A stretch of DNA of 38,458 bases from an uncultured Alistipes sp. (GTDB lineage: Bacteria; Bacteroidota; Bacteroidia; Bacteroidales; Rikenellaceae). Each line of letters begins with the position of its first letter. Position 1 is the stretch's first letter. The position numbers and the translations under genes were made by a program. The DNA is taken from positions 1 through 38,458 of the forward strand of contig UQYM01000024.1 in assembly GCA_900545315.1 (NCBI GenBank), read 5' to 3'. Below the pieces are notes generated by a model. That model ran no database searches and was not told the DNA's origin. It saw only the letters and a program-made list of their open reading frames with translations. This document shows positions 7,820 through 16,591 of this stretch, one piece after another.

Positions 7820-9001
7820 ATGACTATTCCCTCACCAGCTCTCACCGAGGAGCTTACGCTGCGCTGGAATAAGCTCCAGCAACTCATGCATGAAAGTCAT
7901 GCAGACGGACTGTTGATCAGCGATAATGTCAATCTGTTTTATGTATCGGGGCATATCTTCCGTGGGTATTGTTATCTGCCTGCAACGGGTCTCCCCATCT
8001 TCTTTGTGCGACGTCCGTTGGGTTGGGAGGGACCGCAAATCGTCTATATCCGAAAACCTGAAGATATCAGGGACTATTTTACCCAACATGGGATCCCGTT
8101 TCCCGAAAACTTACTGCTCGAATCGGATTCGATCAGTTATTCGGATTACAAACGTTACGAAGCAATTTTCACCCCTAAAGAGATCTCAAACGGGACTACC
8201 GTATTGCGCCGTTGCCGCAGCATCAAAACCCCGTATGAAATCGAACAGATGCGTCAATCGGGGAAACTTCATGCAAAGGCTTATGCTGCCATACCGGCAC
8301 TCTATCGTCCAGGCATGACTGATCTGGATTTTTCAATTGAGCTCGAACACGAATGCCGCAAGTTGGGATCGCTGGGTATATTCCGCATTTTCGGCCAAAG
8401 CATGGAGATCTTTATGGGATCGGTTCTGGCCGGCGATAATGCTGATGCTCCTTCTCCTTACGATTTTGCCATGGGAGGCGCAGGGCAGGATGTTTCGCTC
8501 CCAGTGGGAAGCAATGGCACAGTACTCACCGGAGGGATGAGTCTCATGGTCGACATGGGAGGAAACTTTACCGGATACATGACGGATATGACCCGCACCT
8601 TTGCGATCGGGCAGGTGCAAGAGTTGGCTCGGAAGGCGCACGAAACTTCCATTGCCATCCATCAAGCCATTGCCGCCACGGCTCGTCCAGGTGTAGCCGC
8701 CAAAGAGCTGTATGAGATGGCAGCTGAAATGGCCCAACAGGCCGGATTGGCTGACTACTTCATGGGGCATCGACAGAAGGCAGGATTCATCGGTCACGGA
8801 GTCGGCATCGAAATCAACGAATCACCCGTATTGGCACCTCGATCACGGGATATTCTGGCAGAAGGGATGGTCTTTGCACTCGAACCCAAATTTGTCATCC
8901 CAGGGACCGGTGCACTCGGTATCGAAAATACCTACGCCGTAACAGCCGACGGAGTGGAAAAACTGACTATCTGCCCTGAAGAGTTAATTGCTTTGCAATA
9001 G
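7820..9001 (+). CDS. M24-family metallopeptidase (Xaa-Pro aminopeptidase-like)
   Basis: This is a 393-residue cytoplasmic peptidase with an N-terminal creatinase-type domain (residues 1-150) and a C-terminal pita-bread catalytic domain. All five dimetal ligands are present: Asp245 (MVDMGGNF), Asp256 (TDMTRTF), His326 (IGHGVG), Glu355 (ALEPKF) and Glu369 (GIENTY). Members remove N-terminal residues before proline or cleave creatine-like substrates; the exact substrate is open. The ATG at 7820 follows the previous stop by 20 nt; the longer in-frame opening runs back inside the DUF2148 gene. It is last in the run and is followed by a terminator. Confidence 0.9.
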   Translation: MTIPSPALTEELTLRWNKLQQLMHESHADGLLISDNVNLFYVSGHIFRGYCYLPATGLPIFFVRRPLGWEGPQIVYIRKPEDIRDYFTQHGIPFPENLLLESDSISYSDYKRYEAIFTPKEISNGTTVLRRCRSIKTPYEIEQMRQSGKLHAKAYAAIPALYRPGMTDLDFSIELEHECRKLGSLGIFRIFGQSMEIFMGSVLAGDNADAPSPYDFAMGGAGQDVSLPVGSNGTVLTGGMSLMVDMGGNFTGYMTDMTRTFAIGQVQELARKAHETSIAIHQAIAATARPGVAAKELYEMAAEMAQQAGLADYFMGHRQKAGFIGHGVGIEINESPVLAPRSRDILAEGMVFALEPKFVIPGTGALGIENTYAVTADGVEKLTICPEELIALQ

Positions 9002-9033
9002 ACATTAACAGCATTACTTCGTAACTCTCATTT

Positions 9034-9064
9034 TGTGCGATGAATCTTAAAGATTCATCGCACA
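9034..9064 (+). terminator. Rho-independent terminator after the M24 gene
   Basis: Thirteen-bp arms (9034-9046 and 9052-9064) around TTAAA, followed by TTTTATTT. Confidence 0.88.
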
Positions 9065-9228
9065 TTTTATTTCGCTATCAATAGAAGTAATATTTTACCA
9101 TACCTGCATCAACAAAAAACACAATAACATTATATATATCATTATTTTAATAAACAGTAAAGGCATTGATTATTACCGTAAGCACACATACCAATACGAC
9201 TTTCAAATATTGACATGGACCTTATTGG

Positions 9229-9266
9229 TTGTATATTAGACAATACAAACTTGCATCGCCTTGCAT
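9229..9266. promoter_or_regulatory. Candidate operator cluster upstream of carB
   Basis: TTGTAT-N8-ATACAA (9229-9248) is a perfect inverted repeat. It is followed at once by CTTGCAT twice, at 9250 and 9260, with an exact 10-bp period (one helical turn). This pattern fits protein binding on one DNA face. It sits about 65 bp upstream of a promoter box. The rest of 9065-9330 is AT-rich with no gene. Confidence 0.3.
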
Positions 9267-9330
9267 AATCCGAGAGCCCATATCTGTCCTACAAGCCCTG
9301 TTTTACATCGAGAATTTGAAATATATTTCT

Positions 9331-9338
9331 TACATTTG
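9331..9338 (+). promoter_or_regulatory. Promoter -7 box for carB
   Basis: TACATTTG matches TAnnTTTG. Transcription would start near 9345, leaving a leader of about 75 nt before the GTG at 9421. No convincing -33 element at the usual spacing. Confidence 0.45.
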
Positions 9339-9420
9339 TTAGAATGGTTGGTATCTATTGTTAAGCTGCCAGCCCCTACAACTACGAATCAACCTAATCG
9401 AAACAAAAAACATCCCGATC

Positions 9421-12400
9421 GTGAAGACACAACTCTCAAAAGTGCTCGTCCTGGGTTCAGGTGCACTCAAAATCGGCCAGGCCGGAGAATTCGACTACTC
9501 CGGATCTCAAGCGCTCAAAGCGATGAAAGAGGAGGGTATCTCTACCGTCCTGATCAATCCGAATGTAGCAACTATCCAGACTTCGGAAGGGATCGCAGAT
9601 CGCGTCTACTTCTTACCTCTAAACGCCTATTTCATCGAAGAGGTCATCAAAAAAGAGCGTCCTGATGGCATTTTGCTGGCATTCGGCGGTCAAACCGGAC
9701 TGAACTGCGGCACAGAACTGTACCGTAACGGCATACTCGAAAAATATGGGGTCCAGGTACTCGGCACCTCGGTCGAAGCGATCATGAACACCGAAGACCG
9801 GGATCTCTTCGTCAAAAAGCTGAACGAGATCAACATTAAAACCCCGCGTAGCATTGCTGTCAACACGATGGAAGATGCCGTCAAAGCTGCTGAAGAGATC
9901 GGCTTCCCCATCATTATCCGCTCAGCTTATGTATTGGGCGGCATGGGTAGCGGCTTCTGCAACAACATGGACCAATTACGCACCCTGGCCGAAAACGCCT
10001 TCTCGTATGCTCCGCAGATCTTGGTCGAAGAGTCTCTCAAAGGATGGAAAGAGATTGAATTTGAGGTGATCCGCGATAAAAACGACCATTGCTTCACCGT
10101 AGCCAGCATGGAGAATGTCGATCCGCTGGGCATCCATACCGGTGAAAGTATCGTGGTAGCACCTACCTGCTCGCTCGATCAGGAAGAGTTGACCTTCTTG
10201 CAGGAGATGTCCAAAAAGACGATCCGCCACCTCGGTATTGTCGGAGAATGTAATATTCAATACGCATTCAATTCTGAAACCGATGACTACCGCGTTATTG
10301 AAGTAAATGCACGTTTAAGCCGTTCGTCAGCTTTGGCATCAAAAGCAACCGGTTATCCGCTGGCCTTTGTAGCTGCCAAACTGGCCTTGGGCTATACCCT
10401 GGACGAAATCGGCGAGATGGGAACCCCAAATTCAGCCTATGTAGCCCCCGAACTCGACTACATGATCTGTAAGATTCCTCGTTGGGATTTGAGCAAATTT
10501 GCGGGTGTTTCACGCCGTATCGGATCGAGCATGAAATCTGTCGGCGAGATTATGGCCATTGGCAAAAGTTTCGAAGAGATCATCCAGAAAGGTCTGCGTA
10601 TGATCGGACAGGGGATGCACGGTTTCGTTTGCAACAATGACCTGAAATTCGACGATCTGGACGATGAATTGGCGAATCCGACCGATATGCGAATGTTCGC
10701 TATTGCTACAGCATTCGAAAAGGGTTACACCGTAGAACGTATTCACGAATTAACCAAGATCAGCACGTGGTTCCTGGCCAAACTGGAAAATATCTATCGT
10801 TATTCTCTGGTCATCAAGCAGTACAACCAGATCAATGAACTTCCCGTAGAGGTCTTGCGTGAAGCTAAACGATTAGGATTCTCAGACTTCCAAATTGCCC
10901 GTCTGGTAGAGAACCCGACCGGCAGCATGGAAAAAAAGGTGATCGAGGTCCGCAACTACCGCAAACGTTTGGGGGTATTACCTTCTGTAAAACGAATCAA
11001 CACGGTAGCTTCGGAACATCCCGAACTGACCAACTACCTCTATTTGACCTACGACGGTTCGGAACATGATATTGCTTACTACCACAATCGCAAATCGGTC
11101 ATTGTATTGGGTTCCGGTGCATACCGCATTGGCAGTTCTGTCGAATTTGACTGGTGCTCGGTCAACGCCGTGCAAACAGCACGCAAATTGGGCTACACCT
11201 CTATCATGATCAACTACAACCCCGAAACGGTTTCAACCGATTATGACATGTGCGACCGGCTCTACTTTGACGAACTCTCCGAAGAGCGTGTGCTGGATGT
11301 CATCGATCTGGAGCAACCCAACGGGGTGATGATCTCTGTGGGTGGTCAGATTCCGAACAACCTGGCTATGAAGTTGCAGCGTCAGAATGTGCCCATTTTA
11401 GGCACTCCTGCCGTCTCGATCGACCGGGCCGAGAACCGCCACAAATTCTCCTCAATGCTCGACATTTTGGGTATTGACCAACCGGAATGGAAGGAACTCT
11501 CCTCCATGGAGGATGTAAATGAATTTGTCGATCGCGTCGGCTTCCCGGTATTGATCCGGCCCTCATACGTACTTTCAGGTGCCGCTATGCGTGTCTGCCA
11601 TACTAAAGAGGAGATGGAACATTTCTTGGGCATCGCAGCCAAAGTCTCCAAAGAGTTCCCGGTGGTGGTTTCGAAATTCCTCGAAAACGCCAAAGAGATC
11701 GAATTCGATGCTGTAGCTCATGCCGGCGATATTATCGATTACGCCATCTCGGAACATGTCGAATTTGCCGGAGTTCACTCCGGTGATGCAACCCTCGTGT
11801 TCCCGGCCCAAAAGATCTACTTTGAAACCGGACGTCGTATTAAAAAGATCAGCGCAAAGATCGCCAAAGAGTTGAATATCAGCGGACCGTTTAACATCCA
11901 GTTCCTGGCCAAGAACAACGAGATCAAGGTGATCGAATGTAACCTTCGTGCATCCCGCAGCTTCCCGTTCGTATCGAAGATTCTCAAACGCAATTTTATT
12001 GAAACTGCGACGAAGATCATGCTCGATGCTCCATATAACAGGCCTGATAAGTTCGACGTGGATTACATTGGGGTCAAGGCAGCACAATTCTCCTTCGCAC
12101 GCCTGTTGAATGCCGACCCGATTCTCGGCGTCGATATGGCATCGACCGGTGAGGTCGGCTGCTTAGGAGACGATTTCAATGAAGCACTGCTCAACGCCAT
12201 GATTGCGGTAGGATATAAACTGCCTAAGAAAAATGTCATGATTTCATCGGGGACAGCAAAATCAAAAGTCGACATGCTCGAAGCCTGCGGAGAATTGGAC
12301 AAGAAGGGATATACGATCTATGCCACTTCGGGGACAGCTCAGTTCTTGATGGAGAATGGGGTCAAGGCAATCGCGGTAAGCCGTCCGGACGAAAACAAAG

Positions 12401-12630
12401 AGGATAATGTACTGCATCTGATTGCCGATAAGAAATTCGATCTGGTGGTCAATATTCCGCGTGATCACACCACCCGTGAGCACACCAACGGCTACAAGAT
12501 TCGACGTGCTGCAGTCGATCACAACATTCCACTGATCACCAATGCACGTCTGGCTGCCGCCTTTATTCATGCTTTCTGCACGATGAAATTAACCGATATT
12601 GCTATCAAAGCATGGGACGAATATAAATAA
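9421..12630 (+). CDS. carB: Carbamoyl-phosphate synthase large subunit
   Basis: This is a 1069-residue enzyme, full length for CarB, which makes carbamoyl phosphate from bicarbonate, ammonia (from the small subunit) and two ATP for arginine and pyrimidine synthesis. Two tandem halves are visible. The first begins KVLVLGSGALKIGQAGEFDY and has ATP-grasp features (YVLGGMGSGF, then VIEVNARLSRSSALASKATG). The second begins SVIVLGSGAYRIGSSVEFDW, with RPSYVLSGAAMRVC and VIECNLRASRSFPFVSK. The C-terminal MGS-like regulatory domain (from about residue 930) reads KKNVMISSGTAKSKVDMLEA, then NIPRDHTTREHTNGYKIRRA. I chose the GTG at 9421: no in-frame ATG lies upstream and the resulting start MKTQLSKVLVLGSGALKIG is family-like. 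No carA is adjacent, so the glutaminase subunit must be encoded elsewhere. Confidence 0.95.
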   Translation: MKTQLSKVLVLGSGALKIGQAGEFDYSGSQALKAMKEEGISTVLINPNVATIQTSEGIADRVYFLPLNAYFIEEVIKKERPDGILLAFGGQTGLNCGTELYRNGILEKYGVQVLGTSVEAIMNTEDRDLFVKKLNEINIKTPRSIAVNTMEDAVKAAEEIGFPIIIRSAYVLGGMGSGFCNNMDQLRTLAENAFSYAPQILVEESLKGWKEIEFEVIRDKNDHCFTVASMENVDPLGIHTGESIVVAPTCSLDQEELTFLQEMSKKTIRHLGIVGECNIQYAFNSETDDYRVIEVNARLSRSSALASKATGYPLAFVAAKLALGYTLDEIGEMGTPNSAYVAPELDYMICKIPRWDLSKFAGVSRRIGSSMKSVGEIMAIGKSFEEIIQKGLRMIGQGMHGFVCNNDLKFDDLDDELANPTDMRMFAIATAFEKGYTVERIHELTKISTWFLAKLENIYRYSLVIKQYNQINELPVEVLREAKRLGFSDFQIARLVENPTGSMEKKVIEVRNYRKRLGVLPSVKRINTVASEHPELTNYLYLTYDGSEHDIAYYHNRKSVIVLGSGAYRIGSSVEFDWCSVNAVQTARKLGYTSIMINYNPETVSTDYDMCDRLYFDELSEERVLDVIDLEQPNGVMISVGGQIPNNLAMKLQRQNVPILGTPAVSIDRAENRHKFSSMLDILGIDQPEWKELSSMEDVNEFVDRVGFPVLIRPSYVLSGAAMRVCHTKEEMEHFLGIAAKVSKEFPVVVSKFLENAKEIEFDAVAHAGDIIDYAISEHVEFAGVHSGDATLVFPAQKIYFETGRRIKKISAKIAKELNISGPFNIQFLAKNNEIKVIECNLRASRSFPFVSKILKRNFIETATKIMLDAPYNRPDKFDVDYIGVKAAQFSFARLLNADPILGVDMASTGEVGCLGDDFNEALLNAMIAVGYKLPKKNVMISSGTAKSKVDMLEACGELDKKGYTIYATSGTAQFLMENGVKAIAVSRPDENKEDNVLHLIADKKFDLVVNIPRDHTTREHTNGYKIRRAAVDHNIPLITNARLAAAFIHAFCTMKLTDIAIKAWDEYK

Positions 12631-12685
12631 CCTATCGATTCGCCTCGCGAATATTCTGCTGACGGCGTCTAACAACAATATGAAC

Positions 12686-12720
12686 GCTCTGACTGGATTC
12701 AACACCAGTCAGAGCATTTT
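12686..12720 (+). terminator. Rho-independent terminator after carB
   Basis: Eleven-bp arms GCTCTGACTGG and CCAGTCAGAGC (12686-12696, 12705-12715) with an 8-nt loop, followed by ATTTTT. Confidence 0.88.
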
Positions 12721-12772
12721 TAATCACCTCTTTTGATATAATTTAAAAATTAATACATCGTAGATTACAGTT

Positions 12773-13498
12773 ATGGAATGTGGAAAATATGATTATCGGA
12801 TTCAACCCGGAGAGGTCGATTTGACTCAACGGGCATCGATCATTACATTGGGGGATCATATTTTGCATGCAGCCGGTGAGGATGCCGATCGTTTGGGGTT
12901 CGGACTACGCTGGATGCAAAGCAATGATACGACATGGGTCCTTTCCCGTATGGCCGTTGAGATGGAACGCTACCCAGACGAATATGAAACCTATCAGATC
13001 GAAACCTGGATCAGTGATGTCAACCGATTGATGTCCACCCGTAATTTTATTCTTTACGACCTGAAAGGAAACGTAATCGGCAAAGCCTGCACCAATTGGT
13101 CGATGATCGATTTTAAAACACGCCAACCTCTCGATCTACGCAACATCGGACAATATCAAGCTGCCATCATGCCCAAAGATCCGCCAATCGAACGTCCCGC
13201 TAAAATTACCAAAGTAAACGGCACAATTTCTGAATCACATCTAATCCGGTACAGCGACATCGATTTTAATCAACACACCAATAGCATGAAGTATGTACAG
13301 TGGATGGTCGATATGTTGCCACTTCAGAAGTTTACCGGCCAACGTTTATGCCGACTCGATATCAATTTTCTGCATGAAACACGCTATGGACAACAAGTGC
13401 AAATCGAGATGGAAAACAATGATAATTTGGATAAATTCGAGATCAAACTGACCGAGACAGGTTTGGCAGCATGCAAAGCCTCTCTACGTTGGGCATAA
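12773..13498 (+). CDS. Acyl-ACP thioesterase (FatA/FatB family)
   Basis: This is a 241-residue cytoplasmic double-hotdog enzyme that hydrolyses acyl-[acyl carrier protein] to free fatty acid. Hotdog one spans roughly residues 1-130 (YRIQPGEVDLTQRASIITLG, then WMQSNDTTWVLSRMAVEMER). Hotdog two holds the catalytic segment RYSDIDFNQHTNSMKYVQW, with the Asn and His expected of plant and bacterial FatA-type enzymes. The length is normal. It probably sets fatty-acid chain length or supplies free fatty acids. The CDF transporter gene starts 27 nt downstream, so the two are co-transcribed. No exact -7 box is visible upstream, only a TATAATTTAAA stretch. Confidence 0.9.
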   Translation: MECGKYDYRIQPGEVDLTQRASIITLGDHILHAAGEDADRLGFGLRWMQSNDTTWVLSRMAVEMERYPDEYETYQIETWISDVNRLMSTRNFILYDLKGNVIGKACTNWSMIDFKTRQPLDLRNIGQYQAAIMPKDPPIERPAKITKVNGTISESHLIRYSDIDFNQHTNSMKYVQWMVDMLPLQKFTGQRLCRLDINFLHETRYGQQVQIEMENNDNLDKFEIKLTETGLAACKASLRWA

Positions 13499-13525
13499 AC
13501 ACGAAATAAACTTTTTACAAAGACC

Positions 13526-14527
13526 ATGAACAGCGAAGACGCTATCAAACAAAAAGTACAACGTTGGATTGTCTGCGGGTCCGCCGCAATTATGCTCGGT
13601 AAATTCATTGCTTTCTGGATTACCAATTCGGTCGGAATTCTGACTGATGCCATGGAGAGTATTGTCAATGTTATTGCTGGTTGTATCAGTTTATACAGCC
13701 TCTATTGGGCCGCTAAACCCAAAGATGCCGAACACCCATTCGGGCATGGCAAGGTAGAACTGATCTCAGCCTCAATCGAAGGTTTGCTCATCATGGTGGC
13801 AGGGGGAATCATCATTTTTGAAGGGATTCGTCGTCTGTTCAACCCCTCTGAAATCGGACAACTGGACGTCGGTATTATTGTTGTAGCCTCAGCAGGTGTG
13901 CTCAACTATCTTATGGGAGCATACAGCATTCACATGGGGAAGCGTTACAACTCCATCGCACTGATCGCTGGAGGCAAGCATCTCCAATCAGACACCTATT
14001 CCACAATCGGTTTGGTTGCCGGCCTGTTGCTCCTGTATTACACCCGAATCGGCTGGATCGATAGCGCATTGGCGCTGATTTTCGGTTCAATCATCATCAT
14101 CACCGGGATCTCCATTTTGCGTCGGACTGTTGCGGATCTTTTGGATGAAGCTGATAAAGAGTTCCTGAATAAAATGGCCCAAACGATCGCCCAAAACCAA
14201 CGCCCGGATTGGATTGACATTCACAACCTTAAAATGATTAAGTATGGCAGCAGCTTCTATATCGATTGCGATCTGACGCTGCCTCGTTACTACACGATCG
14301 GTCAGGGACATGATGCGTGTGTAGCTTTGGAACATGCAATCGAACGGGATTTTTCCAATCGAGTCACGCTCTCGGTACATTCTGATTCATGCGAAGAGAA
14401 ACACTGTGAGCACTGTAAAATGGAGGAGTGCACCTTCCGTAAACAAGCCTTTGTCGCACCTCTGAAAATTACACTTAATGAACTGACCGAAACGGACGAA
14501 CAACGAGGAGATGACGATGACAAATAG
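13526..14527 (+). CDS. Cation diffusion facilitator (CDF) transporter
   Basis: This is a 333-residue inner-membrane metal/proton antiporter with six hydrophobic helices and a C-terminal cytoplasmic ferredoxin-like domain. In TM5 the usual HxxxD is intact (GGKHLQSD, His152 and Asp156). In TM2 the segment TDAMESIVNVIAG aligns so that the two metal ligands of FieF (Asp45, Asp49) become Glu44 and Asn48. This is unusual and may change metal preference. The tail is Cys/His-rich (CEEKHCEHCKMEECTFR, residues about 290-306), a likely metal-binding extension, and ends in an acidic DDDDK. Zn, Fe, Mn or Co are all possible substrates. Confidence 0.88.
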   Translation: MNSEDAIKQKVQRWIVCGSAAIMLGKFIAFWITNSVGILTDAMESIVNVIAGCISLYSLYWAAKPKDAEHPFGHGKVELISASIEGLLIMVAGGIIIFEGIRRLFNPSEIGQLDVGIIVVASAGVLNYLMGAYSIHMGKRYNSIALIAGGKHLQSDTYSTIGLVAGLLLLYYTRIGWIDSALALIFGSIIIITGISILRRTVADLLDEADKEFLNKMAQTIAQNQRPDWIDIHNLKMIKYGSSFYIDCDLTLPRYYTIGQGHDACVALEHAIERDFSNRVTLSVHSDSCEEKHCEHCKMEECTFRKQAFVAPLKITLNELTETDEQRGDDDDK

Positions 14528-14665
14528 ATATAATACCTGAACTCATCGCATACATCACCTCAAATCAGATTAACAAATAGGGAGGACCGTGCATTTCAAC
14601 TCATAGAAAGATTTCTCAGGTAATTGCTTGGAATTTTCGTTCTCCGACTCATATCGTTTCACTAT

Positions 14666-14698
14666 AAATTCCACGATGCAAGTTGTATCGTGGAATTT
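14666..14698 (+). terminator. Rho-independent terminator
   Basis: Twelve-bp arms (14666-14677 and 14687-14698) with a 9-nt loop, running into TTTTATATT. It ends the thioesterase/CDF transcript 139 bp after the stop. The gap 14528-14665 holds nothing else recognisable. Confidence 0.8.
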
Positions 14699-14796
14699 TA
14701 TATTCTCTCATACCGACTACTGAGAATTACTTTCGAATTATCAAATCGAAAACACATATTCAATTAGCCATTTTACCATCTTTACGCATCTTGTTG

Positions 14797-14804
14797 TATT
14801 TTTG
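14797..14804 (+). promoter_or_regulatory. Promoter -7 box for the ABC-F gene
   Basis: TATTTTTG matches TAnnTTTG. TTTTA at 14771-14775 is a possible -33 element with a 21-nt gap, the expected spacing. The leader would be about 64 nt. Confidence 0.55.
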
Positions 14805-14874
14805 CACGCCGTAAGTCGGTAGAGTTTCCATTCCGGACAGACTCATCTTTAACTATCTCATACCACGAAGAAAC

Positions 14875-16491
14875 ATGATTACAGTATCGAATCTCGAAGT
14901 GCAATACGGTAAACGAGTGCTTTTTAAAGGCGTTAATCTGAAATTTACTCCCGGTAACTGCTACGGTGTTATCGGAGCCAATGGGGCAGGGAAATCCACC
15001 TTTTTAAAAGTGCTCAGCGGTGAAGTCACCCCTACACGCGGATCGGTCAGTTTCGGCCCGAACGAGCGCTTGTCCGTCCTGAAACAGGACCACTTTGAAT
15101 TCGATCAACATACGGTATTGGATACCGTTCTGATGGGACACCAACCGTTGTGGAACATCATGAACGAGAAGAATGCCCTCTACGCCAAAGCAGACTTCAG
15201 CGATGAAGATGGCATCCGCGCCGGTGAACTCGAAGAGAAATTTGCCGAAATGGACGGGTGGAATGCCGAAAGCGATGCAGCCAATCTGCTCAGTGGGTTG
15301 GGCATCAAAGAGCATTTGCACTATGAACTGATGGGCAACCTGAACGCCAAAGAGAAGGTGCGCGTGCTGTTGGCCCAGGCGCTGTTCGGCAAGCCCGACA
15401 ACCTACTGCTCGACGAGCCAACCAATGACTTGGATGTCAACACGATCATGTGGATCGAAAACTATCTGGCCAATTACGAAAATACGGTACTGGTCGTTTC
15501 GCATGACCGTCACTTCCTCGACGCGATCAGCACCCACATTATCGATATCGATTACAGCGACATCAATCTTTTTGCGGGTAATTACAGCTTCTGGTATGAA
15601 TCGAGTCAGTTAGCGGCCCGCCAGCAGGCTAACCAGAACAAAAAAGCCGAAGAAAAACGCAAAGAGTTGATGGAATTTATCCAGCGTTTCAGTGCCAACG
15701 TCGCCAAGTCCAAACAGACCACCAGCCGTAAAAAGATGCTCGAGAAGTTGAATATTGAAGAGATCAAACCATCGATGCGTAAATATCCGGGAATCATTTT
15801 CCAACCGGAGCGCGAAACAGGAACCAAGATTTTGGCCGTAGATGGTCTGAGCAAAACGGTCAACGGTGAAAAGCTGTTTGACAAGGTTTCGTTTACCATC
15901 GAAAAGGGAGACAAAGTGGCCTTTCTCTCTCGTGAGCCCCGTGCTGTTACGGCTCTTTTCGAGATTTTGGCTGGCCACGATCAACCCGACAGCGGCATGA
16001 TCGAGTGGGGAGTCACGATCAATCAAGCCTATCTGCCACTGAATAATGCCGATTTCTTTAATAATGAGCTGACTATCATCGACTGGTTGGCACAGTTTTC
16101 GAACGACACCAGTGAACTCTACCTGCGGGGATATTTGGGTAAGATGCTCTTCAGCGGCGAGGAGATTTACAAAAAGGTCAATATTCTCTCTGGTGGCGAG
16201 AAGATGCGTTGCATGATTGCTCGTATGATGATCAAACAGGCCAACACCTTGATGCTCGATTCCCCGACCAATCACCTGGACCTGGAGTCGATTCAAGCTT
16301 TCAACAATGCACTGATCTCCTTCAAGGGCATTGTTCTGATGACCTCTCATGACCACGAATTCATCAATACGGTAGCCAATCGTATTATCGAGATCACGCC
16401 CAACGGAATGATCGATAAATACATGGAGTACGACGACTACCTGTTCGACGAACGTGTACAAGAAAATCTGGAGAAATTATATAATAAATAG
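14875..16491 (+). CDS. ABC-F family ATPase (ribosome-associated type) with degenerate second site
   Basis: This is a 538-residue soluble ABC-F protein: two nucleotide-binding domains joined by a charged helical linker, no membrane segment. Family members (EttA, YbiT, Uup and antibiotic-protection factors) bind the ribosomal E site. Domain 1 has Walker A GANGAGKST (Lys40) and LLLDEPTNDLD, but its signature is LNAKEKVR (156-163) instead of LSGGQ. Domain 2 keeps LSGGEKMR, but the Walker A position reads FLSREPRAV (350-358, no GKS/T) and the Walker B reads LMLDSPTNHLD with Ser463 in place of the catalytic Glu. Only one composite site can be hydrolytic: Walker A/B of domain 1 with the LSGGE of domain 2. 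This pattern recalls the YbiT-like group in Bacteroidota as I remember it. Confidence 0.9.
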   Translation: MITVSNLEVQYGKRVLFKGVNLKFTPGNCYGVIGANGAGKSTFLKVLSGEVTPTRGSVSFGPNERLSVLKQDHFEFDQHTVLDTVLMGHQPLWNIMNEKNALYAKADFSDEDGIRAGELEEKFAEMDGWNAESDAANLLSGLGIKEHLHYELMGNLNAKEKVRVLLAQALFGKPDNLLLDEPTNDLDVNTIMWIENYLANYENTVLVVSHDRHFLDAISTHIIDIDYSDINLFAGNYSFWYESSQLAARQQANQNKKAEEKRKELMEFIQRFSANVAKSKQTTSRKKMLEKLNIEEIKPSMRKYPGIIFQPERETGTKILAVDGLSKTVNGEKLFDKVSFTIEKGDKVAFLSREPRAVTALFEILAGHDQPDSGMIEWGVTINQAYLPLNNADFFNNELTIIDWLAQFSNDTSELYLRGYLGKMLFSGEEIYKKVNILSGGEKMRCMIARMMIKQANTLMLDSPTNHLDLESIQAFNNALISFKGIVLMTSHDHEFINTVANRIIEITPNGMIDKYMEYDDYLFDERVQENLEKLYNK

Positions 16492-16591
16492 TTCTCATTC
16501 TGAGTTTTATTATAAAAGACCAACGATCTGAAGGACTGCATTTCTCTTGTGTAGAAACAGATGAATTCCTATCGCGCTATGAATTGCTGTG

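Noticed and set aside
15610..16461. Long minus-strand frame of 283 codons
   Set aside because: It lies wholly inside the ABC-F gene, reads as a complement shadow, and has no family motif.
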